Assembly (NCBI GenBank): GCA_017562135.1
Contig: QEYB01000221.1
Location: 1-64,000 of the forward strand
Direction of reading: 5' to 3'
DNA length: 64,000 nt
Source of the DNA: Dipylidium caninum
Taxonomy: Eukaryota; Platyhelminthes; Cestoda; Cyclophyllidea; Dipylidiidae
The notes below the pieces were generated by a model. The model saw nothing but the letters and a program-made list of their open reading frames with translations, did not search any database and was not told the DNA's origin. Below, piece by piece: positions 1 through 12,900 of this stretch. The translations under genes and the position numbers were made by a program. The stretch's first letter is position 1, and every line of letters starts with the position of its first letter.

Positions 1-73
1 CAGCTTTTTGGTTTTGGAAGTCATTACCAATTTTGCGGATAGGGTGGTAATTGTCAACCCTTTACTTTTTTGA

Positions 74-1102
74 CTAATTACTTTGAAGGCGGCCGTAAGA
101 AGTTCTTTGACTGTTTGTCTTGTTTTTGTATCTATTAGCTTGAATTTGGCTGAGAAATTTGTGGAGGGGAAGGGCACTCACAATGATCTTGCTCTATCAG
201 AGCTGGGTCTTGGCGAGCTTGGTGTTATATGGCTGGATGGCCCGCTCCGTGGTTCTAGTGAGAGTTCGGAAATGGCCTCTGATCTGGGATTCGCTTAGGT
301 GGGAGAGTTTATATGGGAAGTTTAAAGATAGGTGGTATTTGAGTATTACTATGTTACTCATGATTTCGATATTGGGATGCTCTTTATGGACCACAAGTGG
401 GTTGAGGGTTAGAAGTATGCCGGGAGGAAGTTTTATAGACTCGGATTAGAGATAATATAAGATATATTTATTTAGGTTGTCACACTATAAGGCGAGAGAC
501 AGTAAAAAAAAAAAAATCTGTTTGGAATGGTTAGTGAGATTTCCATTAGTATATATAATTTAGTATTGTTTGAAAAAAGAAAAAAAATGGGGGGAGGGTC
601 TTATATATAATGTCAGGTATATCTTGATAATAGAACAAAAGCTCTGTTGGGGTATAGATTTATGCTGTGGTATGTACGATGTCACGGTAATAATATGGTC
701 TATATAATAGAAGTATGTGTGAGTCGGGTATGCTTAAATAGATAAAGGTTGAGATACGGAGCTATCGATAGTAGATAGATAGATAGAAGGTGTGTGAAGT
801 AGAGGTTGCTGGGAAAAAAGTGGCTGATGGCGCATAAAAAGGTATTTTTGGTGAGTCCATTGTAGGACAAAAAAAAAAAAAAAAACAAAACAATACACAA
901 CGACGGAGAATGCAAAAAGGTTACCTAGTTCGTGTCTTTGTGCTACGGCCTGGGGTGGGGGGAGGCGTCTCACTCTCTCGCTTCCTTCGTGTCTCCTGTA
1001 TAGTGTACTGGCTCTGGGAGAGTGCGGCGTGTTGGCGGCACTGGGACCTGACTTGTAGTTGAATTTGATAACATTATGTGTTTGCAGTGCCGTTTGGGGC
1101 AT
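74..1102 (-). CDS. unidentified Ser/Pro/Arg-rich protein, 3' exons
   Basis: Three minus-strand exons join in phase: 1102-925 (donor GTAACC, phase 1), 293-182 (acceptor CCTAAG, donor GTGAGT, phase 2) and 149-74, ending in TAG. If the ATG at 1102 is the start, the product is 121 residues; otherwise this is the C-terminal part of a longer protein whose earlier exons lie to the right. The peptide is low-complexity: an N-terminal stretch with 'SPRASTLYRRHEG', a Ser/Pro-rich middle ('SSHITPSSPRPSSDRARS') and an Asn/Gln/Arg-rich tail ending 'SYGRLQSN'. I see no domain, signal peptide or membrane segment, so it looks disordered. The last intron is only 32 nt (181-150). The gene runs away from the tomosyn gene. 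I do not recognise the family. The matching phases and good donors are what support it; the start is uncertain. Confidence 0.5.
294..924 (-). other. intron of the 5'-window minus-strand gene
   Basis: AT-rich intron between the exons ending at 925 and starting at 293. It holds a 17-base poly-A run on the plus strand (869-885), a GATA microsatellite (767-786) and further A-rich runs near 506 and 580. I see no other gene in it. Confidence 0.45.
767..786. repeat. GATA microsatellite
   Basis: Short imperfect run of GATA units with one GTA interruption, inside an AT-rich intron. It is a simple repeat with no other visible role. Confidence 0.85.
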
Positions 1103-4100
1103 GGAAGGAAATTCAGGCTATTTGGATGCTCGATTTCGACTGGCTAGAAATCAAGGATTCTTATTGTTAATTCTCGATAGTTCGAGGAAACTCGTCCATT
1201 TCATGATCCTTCATATGTGTCGCAAATAGAATAATATGTTGAAACATGTGTTGGGAGATAGTCTGGGTTGTATTTTATCGTTTGTTTTGCAAAAGCGTAG
1301 GTACCCTATTGAATGATGATTGTTACGGAATAGCAGAGAGAAAAATGGGTCCGTTATGTCAACAAAGGAAGGAGGATAAGCGAGCCGGTGTGATTGTAGC
1401 AATTTCTAAAAGGAGATAGATGTATTAGGTATTCAATTTGTTAAGTAAGATAGAATTCCACGAGATTGTTTGTAGATATGATATATAGATGGAGAGATAG
1501 CGTAGATAGGGAGGATGTGCTGTGAGCGCATATAAGGAGATAGCTGAAAGTGGAAAGTGGGGAAGAAATTATTTTATTGTTCATAGCGGCTCAAGAGTAG
1601 GAGAACCACCTTTTGTTGGAACACGAGAGAGGCAAGACATGCCGCTGTTTTGGTGATTTAAATATCACTAAATGTGTAACAAGAGGCAATTGCAAGGATA
1701 TTATGGTAAGTAAGTTGCGAGTAAGTGAGATAGATATATAAGGCTTATTTGAATTTTATAGATATAGAGATATAGGAGTAGTATATATATATATATATAT
1801 GATATATTAAAATCTTATAGTAAAGTTGAAGGAGTAGAAGTTGGGATAGTGTGATTCTTGGTCATTCTTATTAGTGCTTCCTAACTTGAAGAATGAACAG
1901 GTGGTGAGTGTCGAATTTTTACCGTTTTTATATGTTGAGAAAACGCCATAGATTATGTTATTCATTTGTTCTATAATGTGTTATATAATAACAGGATATT
2001 TGAAAGATTTAATCCATTTTGATTAAAATATTCATGAAGCAGTCTTCTTGTGGTTAGATATATATATAGAGAGATGATCAGGAGTATAGATATATATTAA
2101 ATTGATTGTATAAATTTTGATAGAAAATTTAAGGTATTATAGTATCAATGAACAGTAGGGAAATGATAAGGAAGTGTGAAGTCAGGAGATTTCATGTATG
2201 CTTTATAAGGGAAGAATACAGAAAATATATACACGATGTGGATAGGTACACTAGAAATGTATCTTTCCTGTATGTCATTTATATATATTATATATTATTG
2301 ACTATACTTATATTTACTAATATATAATATATGTAAATTATTTGAGTTAGATATAAATTACGTATAGAGATATAGAATGGGATTTATAGCAGACGATCGT
2401 AATTGGTGGTAAGTTTTACATTGGAAAAACCGTAATCACAACGACAGAGATCCAATTATTCTCGAATGCTGGGTCCAATCTCCTCCTTCAGTGTATATAA
2501 GAAATATCTAGAGAACAATGAACGGGCATAGAGATTGTTGACTATGTCGTCGTTGTGTCCAAAATGAAGTTGGAAGCGGTGTTTGGACAAGGAATGCATG
2601 TAACAAATTTAGAGCCATCATTTGTAGAGGATAGCGCGGAGATTCTCTGGCTGTGCAAAGTATGTTGGTAACAAATGCAGAATTTGGTTGATGCTATCAT
2701 ACAGGTGCATCCCGTCTTGCTAAGAGACGTAAGTTTCCATCAGCCCGAGTCTTAGTGTAAAGCTTTGTTGCAATGTCCAGTATTCCATCAATATGTGATA
2801 ATAAGTTAATTCCGTACTGAGTGGTCAAGAGATCAAGGCTTTTTCCCATGTCATCACTTTTCACGTTTTAGTCTCTTCTGCGTTTAGGATTGCATGACTT
2901 TGCGATTTACTCTTTGGTTACGCCTTAAAATTTCAGAGAGTACATATTATTTGCTAATTAGGAAGGTTTTGTTTTTGCTTAACTTTTATTATTAGGTATG
3001 GGGCCGGATTTCTCAGGTTTGTCACACAAGTCTGCTAGTTGGTATGTACTGGTGAAGTTGTTTCGTTGTATTTCATTGACCAGGCAGAGGGAACAGGCAA
3101 GAGCAAGAAGTTCGAGTGCGCCATCTACAGAACTTCGGGCGCGTAGAGATCAGATTCATTGGAAGGTTGAGTGTGGGAGAGGAGCCATCTAGCTCATCCC
3201 TCTCACTTTCACTACAGTTTATTACAAGGAGGAGGGTTTAGAAAATCCGGGGAGTCATCTGCAAAATCTTTGTGCTGCGGTTCGTCCGAGTAATTAATAG
3301 AATCTAGAGATTATCAGTTTGAGCATTCTGTCTGGTCATGCCTAGAAAAATTATACAGATTTCGACTAGACGAAGATCTTCCTTGTTAAAAACTATATTT
3401 CTTGCGGTAATCAAGCCTCTGCAAAATTGTTTAGCGTAGAATGCTGCGGGACGAGGGTTATAGGGGGGATTCATGATTTTATCTTGGCTATTGAGGACGG
3501 GGGTACGTAAAGTCTGTGAAGGAACACCCAGACATCTGTCGAATAGGTGTATGCAACTAGGGTATTTGAAGATTATTCCGTGATCTCCTGGTCTTGTGAT
3601 CACATCCCCTTATATTCTCTCCCCTTTTTCCCAATCGCTTCAAGTTTTAGTCCAGATTTTCTTTCAGCACCTAGTCGGCCTTCTCCATTCCGATAGTTTC
3701 CCTCAGTACTTGACTCCTAATTTAGGGGAAGGTTATTTCAATGCTTATGGAACTCGTAGCGATAACATGTAGTAAAAGGTATGGCGGACTTTCATGCTTA
3801 ACTTCGGGTTTTTTTACTTTTAAGCATCACCAGTTGGAATGCTTAGTAGTTTTGGATCTCAGTAGTTTTATACGAGAGACTTAAAGCCACATTAATTTAT
3901 TCTAATACTTTTTTTGGGGAAGTTTTCTGCCAACCCTCTTAGTCTGGAAACTAAATGGTTAATCCCGGCTTTGAGAGTGGAGAACGGCCCAGTCTGCATC
4001 TTCAGCTGCCGTAGACCCGTATTTTATTCTGGCAATCCCGGTTTTTTTAATACCAATTTTGTTGTTGATTATTATTGAAATGCTTGAAGTGTGAGACACC

Positions 4101-7100
4101 ATTCTATCACAAACATTCATTTTCTCCCGGGTGAATAGTCAACAGCTAAATTGACCATTCCAACCACTAACCCACTTCAACCTGCTGCGAAGTGCTTGTA
4201 TTGAGTACCCGTCAATGCTTTAGAGTGCTTCGTTCTTACTTTCTAAACTTAAGATTTGAAGTTAACTGCAAAAGGTTTCACAATTTCTTGAAACATTGAA
4301 GTATTGGATAATAAATTTATTTCCTCGTGAACACGAACCAGCGTTAATTGGACGCAGGGAACGGCCGGGACCTTCGCATTTAGCCGCTTGTGAGGCTGTA
4401 TGTGCGCGGTGGCGTGACGTGCCCCATTTTTCTAAACCCCCATCCATGACTCAAACTCGGAGTTCGACTACCTCCCTCCGGTCCGCTCTATCAACCACTG
4501 TCAGAAGTCCCCTTTCGTGACTTTAATCCACTCGACTGGAATATGACTTTGCCGCGTTGCCCAGTGCCCCGACTGTGCCCTTCTGTCTGCCTTATACGAA
4601 TTTATCCAAGACATGAATTAACTTCTTTATTTTTTACCTGTGACTCACTCACACACTCTCACTCATCTCACACACACGTATCGTGACACGATGCACAGAC
4701 ATTTTGACGTGCTGATGGCTTTGGAGTTAGAGGGAATATCGTAGAAACATATTTTGCCCACTCTTTCACTTGAAGTATTTACTTAGTTAAACTGTATTTC
4801 TGCTTTGTTATTTCTACGTGTAACATCTAAGGAAGAGTGTATGCTTTTGGGAGCTCTTGTTTCACCGCCTAGTACGACATAAGGTGCGACGGACAGTAAA
4901 ATTCACCGTCTTCTATTCCACGTCTCGACTATTTTTTCGTAAACATTGTCACTAATGTTATTGTTTCATTAAGATATGGCTGTGACAGAGTGTTTCTGTT
5001 TATTGACTTTACTTTGATAGTTTATGTTTACGCCACGTATCGTTGTACACTACGGGTTAAACACTAAAAGCGTGCAGCAGAAAGTTCCCTGACATGGCGA
5101 CCTTCCAACTACTTACCAATCTAACATTTCATCTTTTAAACCTTGAAAAACCAACCCCATGACACATATGCGGACAGCGAGCGGATCTTAAGAACAAATT
5201 TTTGCGTGTTATTATTATTTTTTCCTCTTCTGCGAGTTTCATATTAACAATTCTACCCCGCCACGATACCAATGCCGCCCTCCTCTCATAATGCGGCGCG
5301 TTATCTGTGGCATGTTCAAAACAATTGCACCAACCTACTCACTCCTTCGATCATGAAAGTGGATTCTATGATCACTTCTTAACAACTTTCTTGTATCATT
5401 ACCTTTGACCAGCTACTCAGTCCACAACGCACCGTGCCTGTGTCCATTGGCTCTGAGCAATCCCACCAGATTCGAACAGGCTTTGACTAGGCTACCGCTC
5501 GGGACCCTCGTTGGTACTGTAGCGACCTACCGGCTAAGGCCGCGGACGCAAGATCTTATTATCCTGAAGTGAGTATCATCACCTTCTTGAAATAAGACCT
5601 GTCTCACCTAGCTTCAGTTCAAGGATTAATTTCGCGGCAACTGTAATAAGTCTAAATTACTCCATTTCTTTGAGAGTTCACCCATCGCACCTATCGCCTT
5701 ACACTACATAACAAGGAGTCTAATATATTTCTCAATAACCTATTTATAAGTGCGCATCTTCAACAAACGTCTATCGACATCATTTCTTTAACCTTGTTTC
5801 CGCATACCACCTTTCGCAGAAGGTGTAGTGGTTTGCAACTCATCAATTTGCTATCTCGATCTCATTCATAAAATGCTCAACACGTTTTTCGTACCACTTT
5901 CTATCGAAATTTGATGAAATTGGAATAACGAGAGTTAGAAGAGCATTTGAGGCGTAAAAATTTCTGTGTTCTGTGTTAATAACAACGTTTGCTATGTACT
6001 ATTACAATTCTGACTTGCTATATCGCCCAATGCTGAATCCTCCCAGTTTTTTGTTAAAAGATCAGCAATTCTGTCTTCTAAGAGAGAAACACTCTTATAT
6101 GAAGCATGTCTCTACCTCGTAGGAATTTTAAACCGATTAGGAACGTCACAAACTTAAGTTCAGTTAAAAGTAGTAGGATGTGAGTCTTTTTCCTGGATAA
6201 AGTATCATCTTTGAGCATACCGCCATGTTATAACGGATAAGTTAATTCTCTGCAAAGATATCCTGAATGCGGGGGGAAATCATGATTACCCCCAAAACAT
6301 AAAGTAAAAACGCCCGCCGTTGACGCAAAACAGATTGCTCAACTACATGCAGATCGTTTCTAGGAATTAGGAGTAGACTGTCAATTAAACATCTCGAAGC
6401 CTTAATTTAATTCCTTTGATTCTCATTGCCCACTTAATCAGTCACAAGAACAGTTTTGTTTCTGTCTGAGCTGATCCCATTTGATAGTTGCAGTGGAGGT
6501 AGATATTTTATGTTGTTAAAAACAATGCCCATTCAAGTTTTGCCATTTGGATCGAATGAAAATAAAAGCCCATCTGCCAAACAATTCTCTCAAATAATCA
6601 CGCTCAAACTTTTCATACGGTCGCTTGAAAAATGTGAATTCTCAAGCCTTACTATATTTTAAAATAGTTAAAAGACATTTAGGACTTTCGACTAAAGTAG
6701 CGTCGCGTCTACCTCGACGATCTTAGTAGACGCAGTGTTTTCTTTCAGGTACCTCACTTTAAACGATGTAAGATAGATGGTTTCTTAATAAACGATGAAC
6801 TTCGGAACACCTCCATTATCTCGTTTTATTTCCAGCTGGACGAGATCGTAGTTAATCGAAACACATTGTTTCGAAGGTGCCTAGCCTTCCTGTTCGCCAC
6901 TGCCTATGCTCTGGAGGCAACAAATAGTGCCACACTTGAAGACAATTTAGGCCTGAGGTTAACCAAGTAGGGCTAGAGTGAGGAGAAATTGGTGCGTACC
7001 GTCTTCCAAGCCCGATTGCTCTAAAAATAGTAATGGAACCTATCGAGTCCTGAGATCTATGAATCGTGAAATCACCACTGTCGATGGTAATTGTGCGATT

Positions 7101-9865
7101 CGTTCTAAACCATTGGATGTTTATGGGTCAGTTTCACATCTATTCTTTTTCGCTGCACCACTTGAACATCATCGGGAGCTCACCTCGTAAATGTTAACAT
7201 TCGTGCGGCAGGCTCTACTGGTAGAATCCTCAACTGTCGCGTAAAGAAAGCGGAATAGACTGTATACCTTTTCACCAGTTAACATCAGGTATGCGAAGAA
7301 ATGCTGAAGTACGGCTATTCTGTTCGTTTAAAAAGCAATAACAGCAAGATCTTTAATTTAGCGACTTGCTGGATGCGAATCAGAAGCATCGAAGTTGATG
7401 AAATGTTCAAATACATAATTGCCTGTTTAAGGCGTGATGCCTAATTACCACCAACACTTATCAATTAATCTGTACAGGTAACGAGCAATTTTATAACTCC
7501 CGAATTGGCCTATCCTAAATTCACTTGATCTGATTTCCGGCCACCTAATCTGCAGTGTTAGCAAAAAGTGTCGGACTGGGAAGGAGTCATGACGAGGCGC
7601 AGCTTAAAAAATTTCTTTTTGAATCTGAGGCAATTTTTTTCTGAAACAGAATTGTGTCACAGAATGTCATGCAAGAGATTAATTCTACGTAGAAAAGCTG
7701 GTCCCCTCGTAGATATTAAGGGCATAAACAATGGTTGGGATTCCTCACGAAGGCATAGCAGATTTGGGGAGTAATAACAAAAACGACATTAACGAAATAT
7801 CATACCACAAAGATAATTGCTGGAGTCTGCGAAGTCCGAAGAGCCTCCATTGCCAGAACCGCCATTAAAACAGCGTCCACCCATATAAGTTTATCGTGGA
7901 CTACTTCACCCACTGTGGGACTAATTTTGTGGAGATCCCTGATAATTTCATTAAAATTTGTCCGCACCAAATTAAAAGGTTTATAAAATGTAATTCCTTC
8001 CGCATGGTTTTGATGTAACCACATTTAAAGCAACACTTCTAATTTTAACCTCCACGAGGTGTTCCAACTTGGTAATGGTCACAATGACGAACGCTAGTGA
8101 ATTTTTTTTAACGTGTCAGAACTGTTGTTGTTTTAATGAAAAATCGCGCCTATTTCTAGTGATCTAACCATTGTGAGAGACATATACTACCAAACAATCA
8201 GGGGAATGAAATGTCAATCACTGGGGTTGGTAAATTTTGGGCCTGGAGTGCTCCAGTTCTATTATATAATTTTGTTTTTTGACAAAAGTTGGGGACCTTC
8301 TTGCCTAACATATGTAGTAACTCAGGTGGTCACGTGAGTTGTTCTTAGCAGCAACAGCAGCAGCTCATGTTTGCTTTACTCCAAGTCGAAAATTGTAAAA
8401 TGAATCTGCTCAGGCTCCCATACGGCACCGAATGAGACAGTTGTTCCAACATGATTGATACTTTTATATTCAAACTAGAGTATTTTACCTATGTTGCAGG
8501 AGGTTGTCTACTCCCAATACTTTCCCATCAACTTTTCCATCTAAAGGATGGATTTTGACATGCTACACCTCTTCTTCTACATTACCCTACGGCGGTAATT
8601 TACCGACTGTGGAGACAGGCGATGGGAAGACGGAATTAGTTGGATATGAGTAGTGAGAGCCACCTATCCACAGGAAGGCGTCATAGTATTCCTCAGGTTT
8701 CTTAATTCCTCAGCATACACTGACGTCCGGGAGACGTCCTTCATTTCATATGTCACTGTAGACTTTGACGTATCCGAGACAGGAAGAACCTTTTTCTTGC
8801 ACGTTAAAATTATTTATCAGCAATGTAAGCTTGAGAATGAAACATTCTTTTTCAAAGCCTCTACGTGAGCGTCAACCGTTGAGCCAAATTAAACAGTATT
8901 CTTTGACACGTCTACGAGCATTTTATTTGCATGTACAAGTTTAGAATTCCAATTCGTAGACATTTTGCTTTCTGAGACATGTTTATGCCATCTTGGGTGA
9001 GAGGCAGAGACCGCGCTCTGTTCGTAGGCGGTCGGTTTTATTCTCCATCTATTGGAGCACGGGCTTATCAGTAAACATCGTTTTGTGCGGCGGGAGAGAA
9101 GGGCGGATGAGGAAGAAAATTGCATCCAGGCCATTTGATCACCTCATTAATTGGTCCAAACGCGGTTCATAATGGCTTCAAGGCATTTAAGTGGGAGGAA
9201 TTTCCACTTTCCAACTAAATGCCAATCCCTCGTGTATTCACTCGCCATCGACGTGGATGGATTTGGGCTACAAGGAAATAGGCGAGATACCATTTTCCCA
9301 ATTCATTAACGTCAAATTTTACAAATGTTTAGTGGTTAAATAGGAAAATCTTACACTAACTTCGGAAGGCGCGTGAATTTCTTGTAAAAGTGTTAAGCAA
9401 TACCCCGCACTTCTTGGCTTTAATTAAAAGCTTCTATGATTATAAATGTTGAACTGAACGCCTAAGTCTCTCGTAAGAGATCGTTAACTACCGAAGACTG
9501 CAAATCTTAACAGCTCAAAACGCTTGAGAGACTCCACTATCTCTTAAACTGATTGTAATACACAAATTTGTTCAATCAAGCTTTCTTCAACTTAACCTTT
9601 AACAGTTGTTCACAGGAGCTCGAAAGAATTGCGATTTCCTCAGTTTCGGAAAATAATCTTTCCTTAAGTTTAGCCTACTCAGTGCTACCACTTTTTTGCG
9701 CGTATGTTCATTAAACCCTCAAAAAAGGTTTTTTGAACCATTCTTCATCTATTTGTTAGACGAATATTACATACTAGTCGTCTCTCGTAAGTGGAATATC
9801 GGCCCGAAAGAGGTAACATTTGCCTCACTCGTCTCCACCAACAAACTAATCCACTGTCTTTTCAG
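1103..9865. other. long stretch without a confirmed gene
   Basis: No exon here can be tied to a known protein. From 1.1 to 2.4 kb the plus strand is very C-poor and AT-rich, with microsatellites; after about 2.8 kb the composition is like the tomosyn introns. Three islands look less random: minus-strand coding-like frames at 2440-2740, a GC-richer patch at 4330-4520, and a GC-rich exon-like patch at 5421-5567 with a GTGAGT donor. The missing tomosyn N-terminus would be expected to the left of 9866, but I found no match to its propeller blades here. Confidence 0.5.
1782..1800. repeat. TA dinucleotide repeat
   Basis: Uninterrupted alternating TA tract inside a 1.1-2.4 kb block rich in 'tatata' and 'gata' words. 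It is a simple sequence repeat in non-coding DNA. Confidence 0.85.
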
Positions 9866-9989
9866 ACCCTACACAGTTTTGCCTGGCACTGGGAAGGCAA
9901 GGGTTTTGTGTCGGCACACAGTTCAGGTATCATAGTCACTTGGGCGCTGAACCAACCGAAACGTCCCCAGTCCGTCATTTGCCCTCATG
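9866..9989 (+). CDS. STXBP5: tomosyn exon: WD40 blade of propeller 1
   Basis: The acceptor is TTCAG at 9865 and the donor GTAAGT at 9990; phase 0 to phase 1. It encodes 'TLHSFAWHWEGKGF' and, after 'SAHSSGIIVTWALN', ends in 'PQSVICPHG'-like sequence, matching the human 'AIHSVAWHHEGKQF...CSHSDGTL' blade. This is the first exon I can identify. In human tomosyn it starts near residue 240, so upstream exons are missing. Confidence 0.9.
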
Positions 9990-12900
9990 GTAAGTTATAC
10001 TGGAAATTGTCTTAACGAGAGAATAAAGGAGCAAGCTGATTGACTCTTAGAACATCTTAAGCATCCATAAGCGTGATTTGTCTTGCCATCATGGGAGATT
10101 TAACATTAGAGGCTTCTTTCCCTCTAAGCGTAGTTTACGCCATTGCCACTGTGGACCAACCCGCCCGACGCAAAACTTTCCCCCTAACACTGAGATGGCT
10201 GTGATAAAACTATGGCAAATTTTCGTCAACACATTGATACTTGAATTGGGAAATAGATATACTGCAGTCGGCAGCCAAGAAAATTATTTCCTAAATCTCT
10301 AGCAAGTGAACGCGCTTTGTACGAACACGGATTATTGAGGGAGGAAACATTTGCCCCATATTAGTACTGCTGAAAAACCCAGTGCGATGTATTACCGATG
10401 ACCATTTTTCGTTCTTTCTTCCTTACCCCCTTTTTGCCCATTTCTCATAAATGTTAAGCATCCTTTACGCTATTTCTACGTCCAATGAGTGATGGAGCAT
10501 AGATGACCTGACTGCAAGCATACCTACCCTTGAAAACTGCCTTGTAAATCATCTTAAGTTGCTTTGTGTCTACTCAGTTTCTGTTTCTCCTCATTCAGAA
10601 CCATGAGCCCAAAGTAAGACTTGCAGTATTTGCCGTGCTTCGAATGATTTTAAATGCCTAACTGGGGAAGACATTCGTTTTTTATCCCGCTTTATTATAG
10701 CACTAAAACAAAAATGACCACTGGGTGGCCATTTTTGCTTCGCTCTCCGTACCACCGATCATTCACCCAGCGTTAAGATTATCTTCCCCTATCCGCGCAG
10801 AATGAAAGTAATCATGGAGGATATGTACCACCAATAGAGGAGTAAATCTCTGATGCCTGGCCGTTTGAACCCCTGTCCACTAAAGCCTTGACTGCACTTT
10901 TTATGAGCATTGCATGTCAACTACAAACATTCCTTATCGTTGAGGTGCTTTTTAAGGTTTTAAATTTTTTAGGAGCCACTGCAGTTGTCTTACTCTATTC
11001 CATGTGACATTTTAGGAAATTAAATTGATAATAAACCCTTATTTCCCTTTCCCTCAGGTGACATCCCCTGTCTGTTAGGAGCCACTTAGCGTCTATTATT
11101 TGGTCCGCCCCAAAGTGCTGTGGATTACGCTTAAATGCGCCTTAAAGACTCCCTTCTTACGGCTTCAAAGCCACTGTCCTTCTGCCATCATGTCTCATGG
11201 TGATGAGGCATTTTGCATTACTCATTCCACATACATTCCATTCGGTTTTGGGCATACCTTTTTGTGCTCATTTGGCTTTATTTGTAACTCGGTGTGTACA
11301 ATTCCTCCTCCTCCTTTGCTAGTGGAGAGTGTAGTTGACCTGGTTGTGGTATAGTGGACGTTCAAATGGTATGCATTTGCTAAACGGGCCACTTAGCCTT
11401 GAACTGTGTGGGCGTCTTTCGACATTAGCATTCTCGTTATGCAAATGAACAATGAAAATGACCAACTTCACCACTTTCAGGTATTCCTTTAAAGTCGTGC
11501 GCAACTTTCAGTAGCTCTTTAACAAGAACAAAAAAAATCTTATTTTAGTTGCCTGATTTTCGACTTCAGCGTTTAAACGTGACGTACTTTCCTATCCCTT
11601 AACCCACTTCTTTCCGATGACAAATTACGACCTCTTTCTTTGCCGGACGCTGACACTGAACACGATGTTCCGTTGCTTGTATGGTTCAATCCGGGTAAGG
11701 TTGGTTTTATGTTCCGAAGCACATCGGCTTAAACTCCAATTTCAACACAGAGGAGTCATCAGTGTTTCGGAGAATTTCACCAGGTCCTCTCCACCGAACT
11801 TCTACTTCATTCTTCAGTCTAAGCCTCGTACACAATTTCATGGGTGATGGAGTTGACGAAACTGCTTGCATTTTATTTAATTTACTTTTAAATCAAAAAG
11901 GAATTAACGTTAAACTAGCGGTCGTTCCACAAGTTCAGTTTTTTTATCGCCATATCTTTTGTAACTATTTTACTAGCGGCTTGTGTATTGCGAAATAATG
12001 TTCTTTTGAGAGTTTCAGGGGATTCAAATATGACCCTTTTATTATTTCAAATGTTTGACCTTTTCTCCTTCCCAAACGGGTTTCTTTGTCACGTATTTGA
12101 GTTTTTCCATAATGCCAAGGCGGTTTTAGCTCACTTTCATTGAGGCAGATAGGTTTTCGCTCTTAATTTCTATTAATAGGGCCTTAATCTATAAAATACG
12201 GATTTCCCAGTTATTTTGAGTGATATTTCATGTTTTGCAGCTGGCGATGATGGCGCGACAAATTCGCAGGACTCCTTTGAACCCATTCGTTGTGTTCAAT
12301 GGCTCCCCGTAAAAACCGGGTGAGTCTTACGTGAAAATCCACGAAATCCCTATATCGTGGATGTTGCATAACACATTTGGCAGTTTTGTTATTTCCATTC
12401 CCAAAGCCAAAACTTGTGTGGATTCATAACTTCCAGGGGAGTTTAGGCAGGGATGACGAAGATGAGGCGACAGCGAAACTGGCGCGAGCCAATGGAAACG
12501 GGGAGTCGAGTCGTCCTACATGCTGCGTATTTTAAGGCCAAAATTGCTGTTAATTGGCTTCATAATTAGCCTCTTAAGTGCTTTCCTCGAACTTTAAGTT
12601 ACCTTTTAGGGAAGATGTAGTTCCAGCTACTTTTATCCCACCTTAACCCCTTAAATGGCAGATAGCTTTTTATCGCATATTCAAAACTCCTTCTAGGGGT
12701 TTCATTTTGAATCCTTGACCTTGGGCATCGAACGCCTCACCATTCACTTCATAGTGATTATTAGTAATGAATTTCCCCACTGGTGTGATTATTATTTCAT
12801 GTAAAAGGTTAAACAAATGACATGATTTGCGAAGTTAAACATGTCGTGTCCAGAGCAGATCGCACTCCACTTCACCACCCCACCAAATGCTGCTGTACCG

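Noticed and set aside
4262..4520. GC-richer patch with frames on both strands as a first exon of tomosyn
   Set aside because: Neither frame matches a tomosyn N-terminus and no donor in phase was seen. It could be a promoter region, but nothing shows this.
5440..5560. tRNA-like B box (GTTCGAATC) on the minus strand with an A-box-like word 59 bases upstream
   Set aside because: The T arm has a mismatch and no acceptor stem can be formed with the 5' side, so it is not a tRNA gene; a degenerate SINE is possible but unproven.
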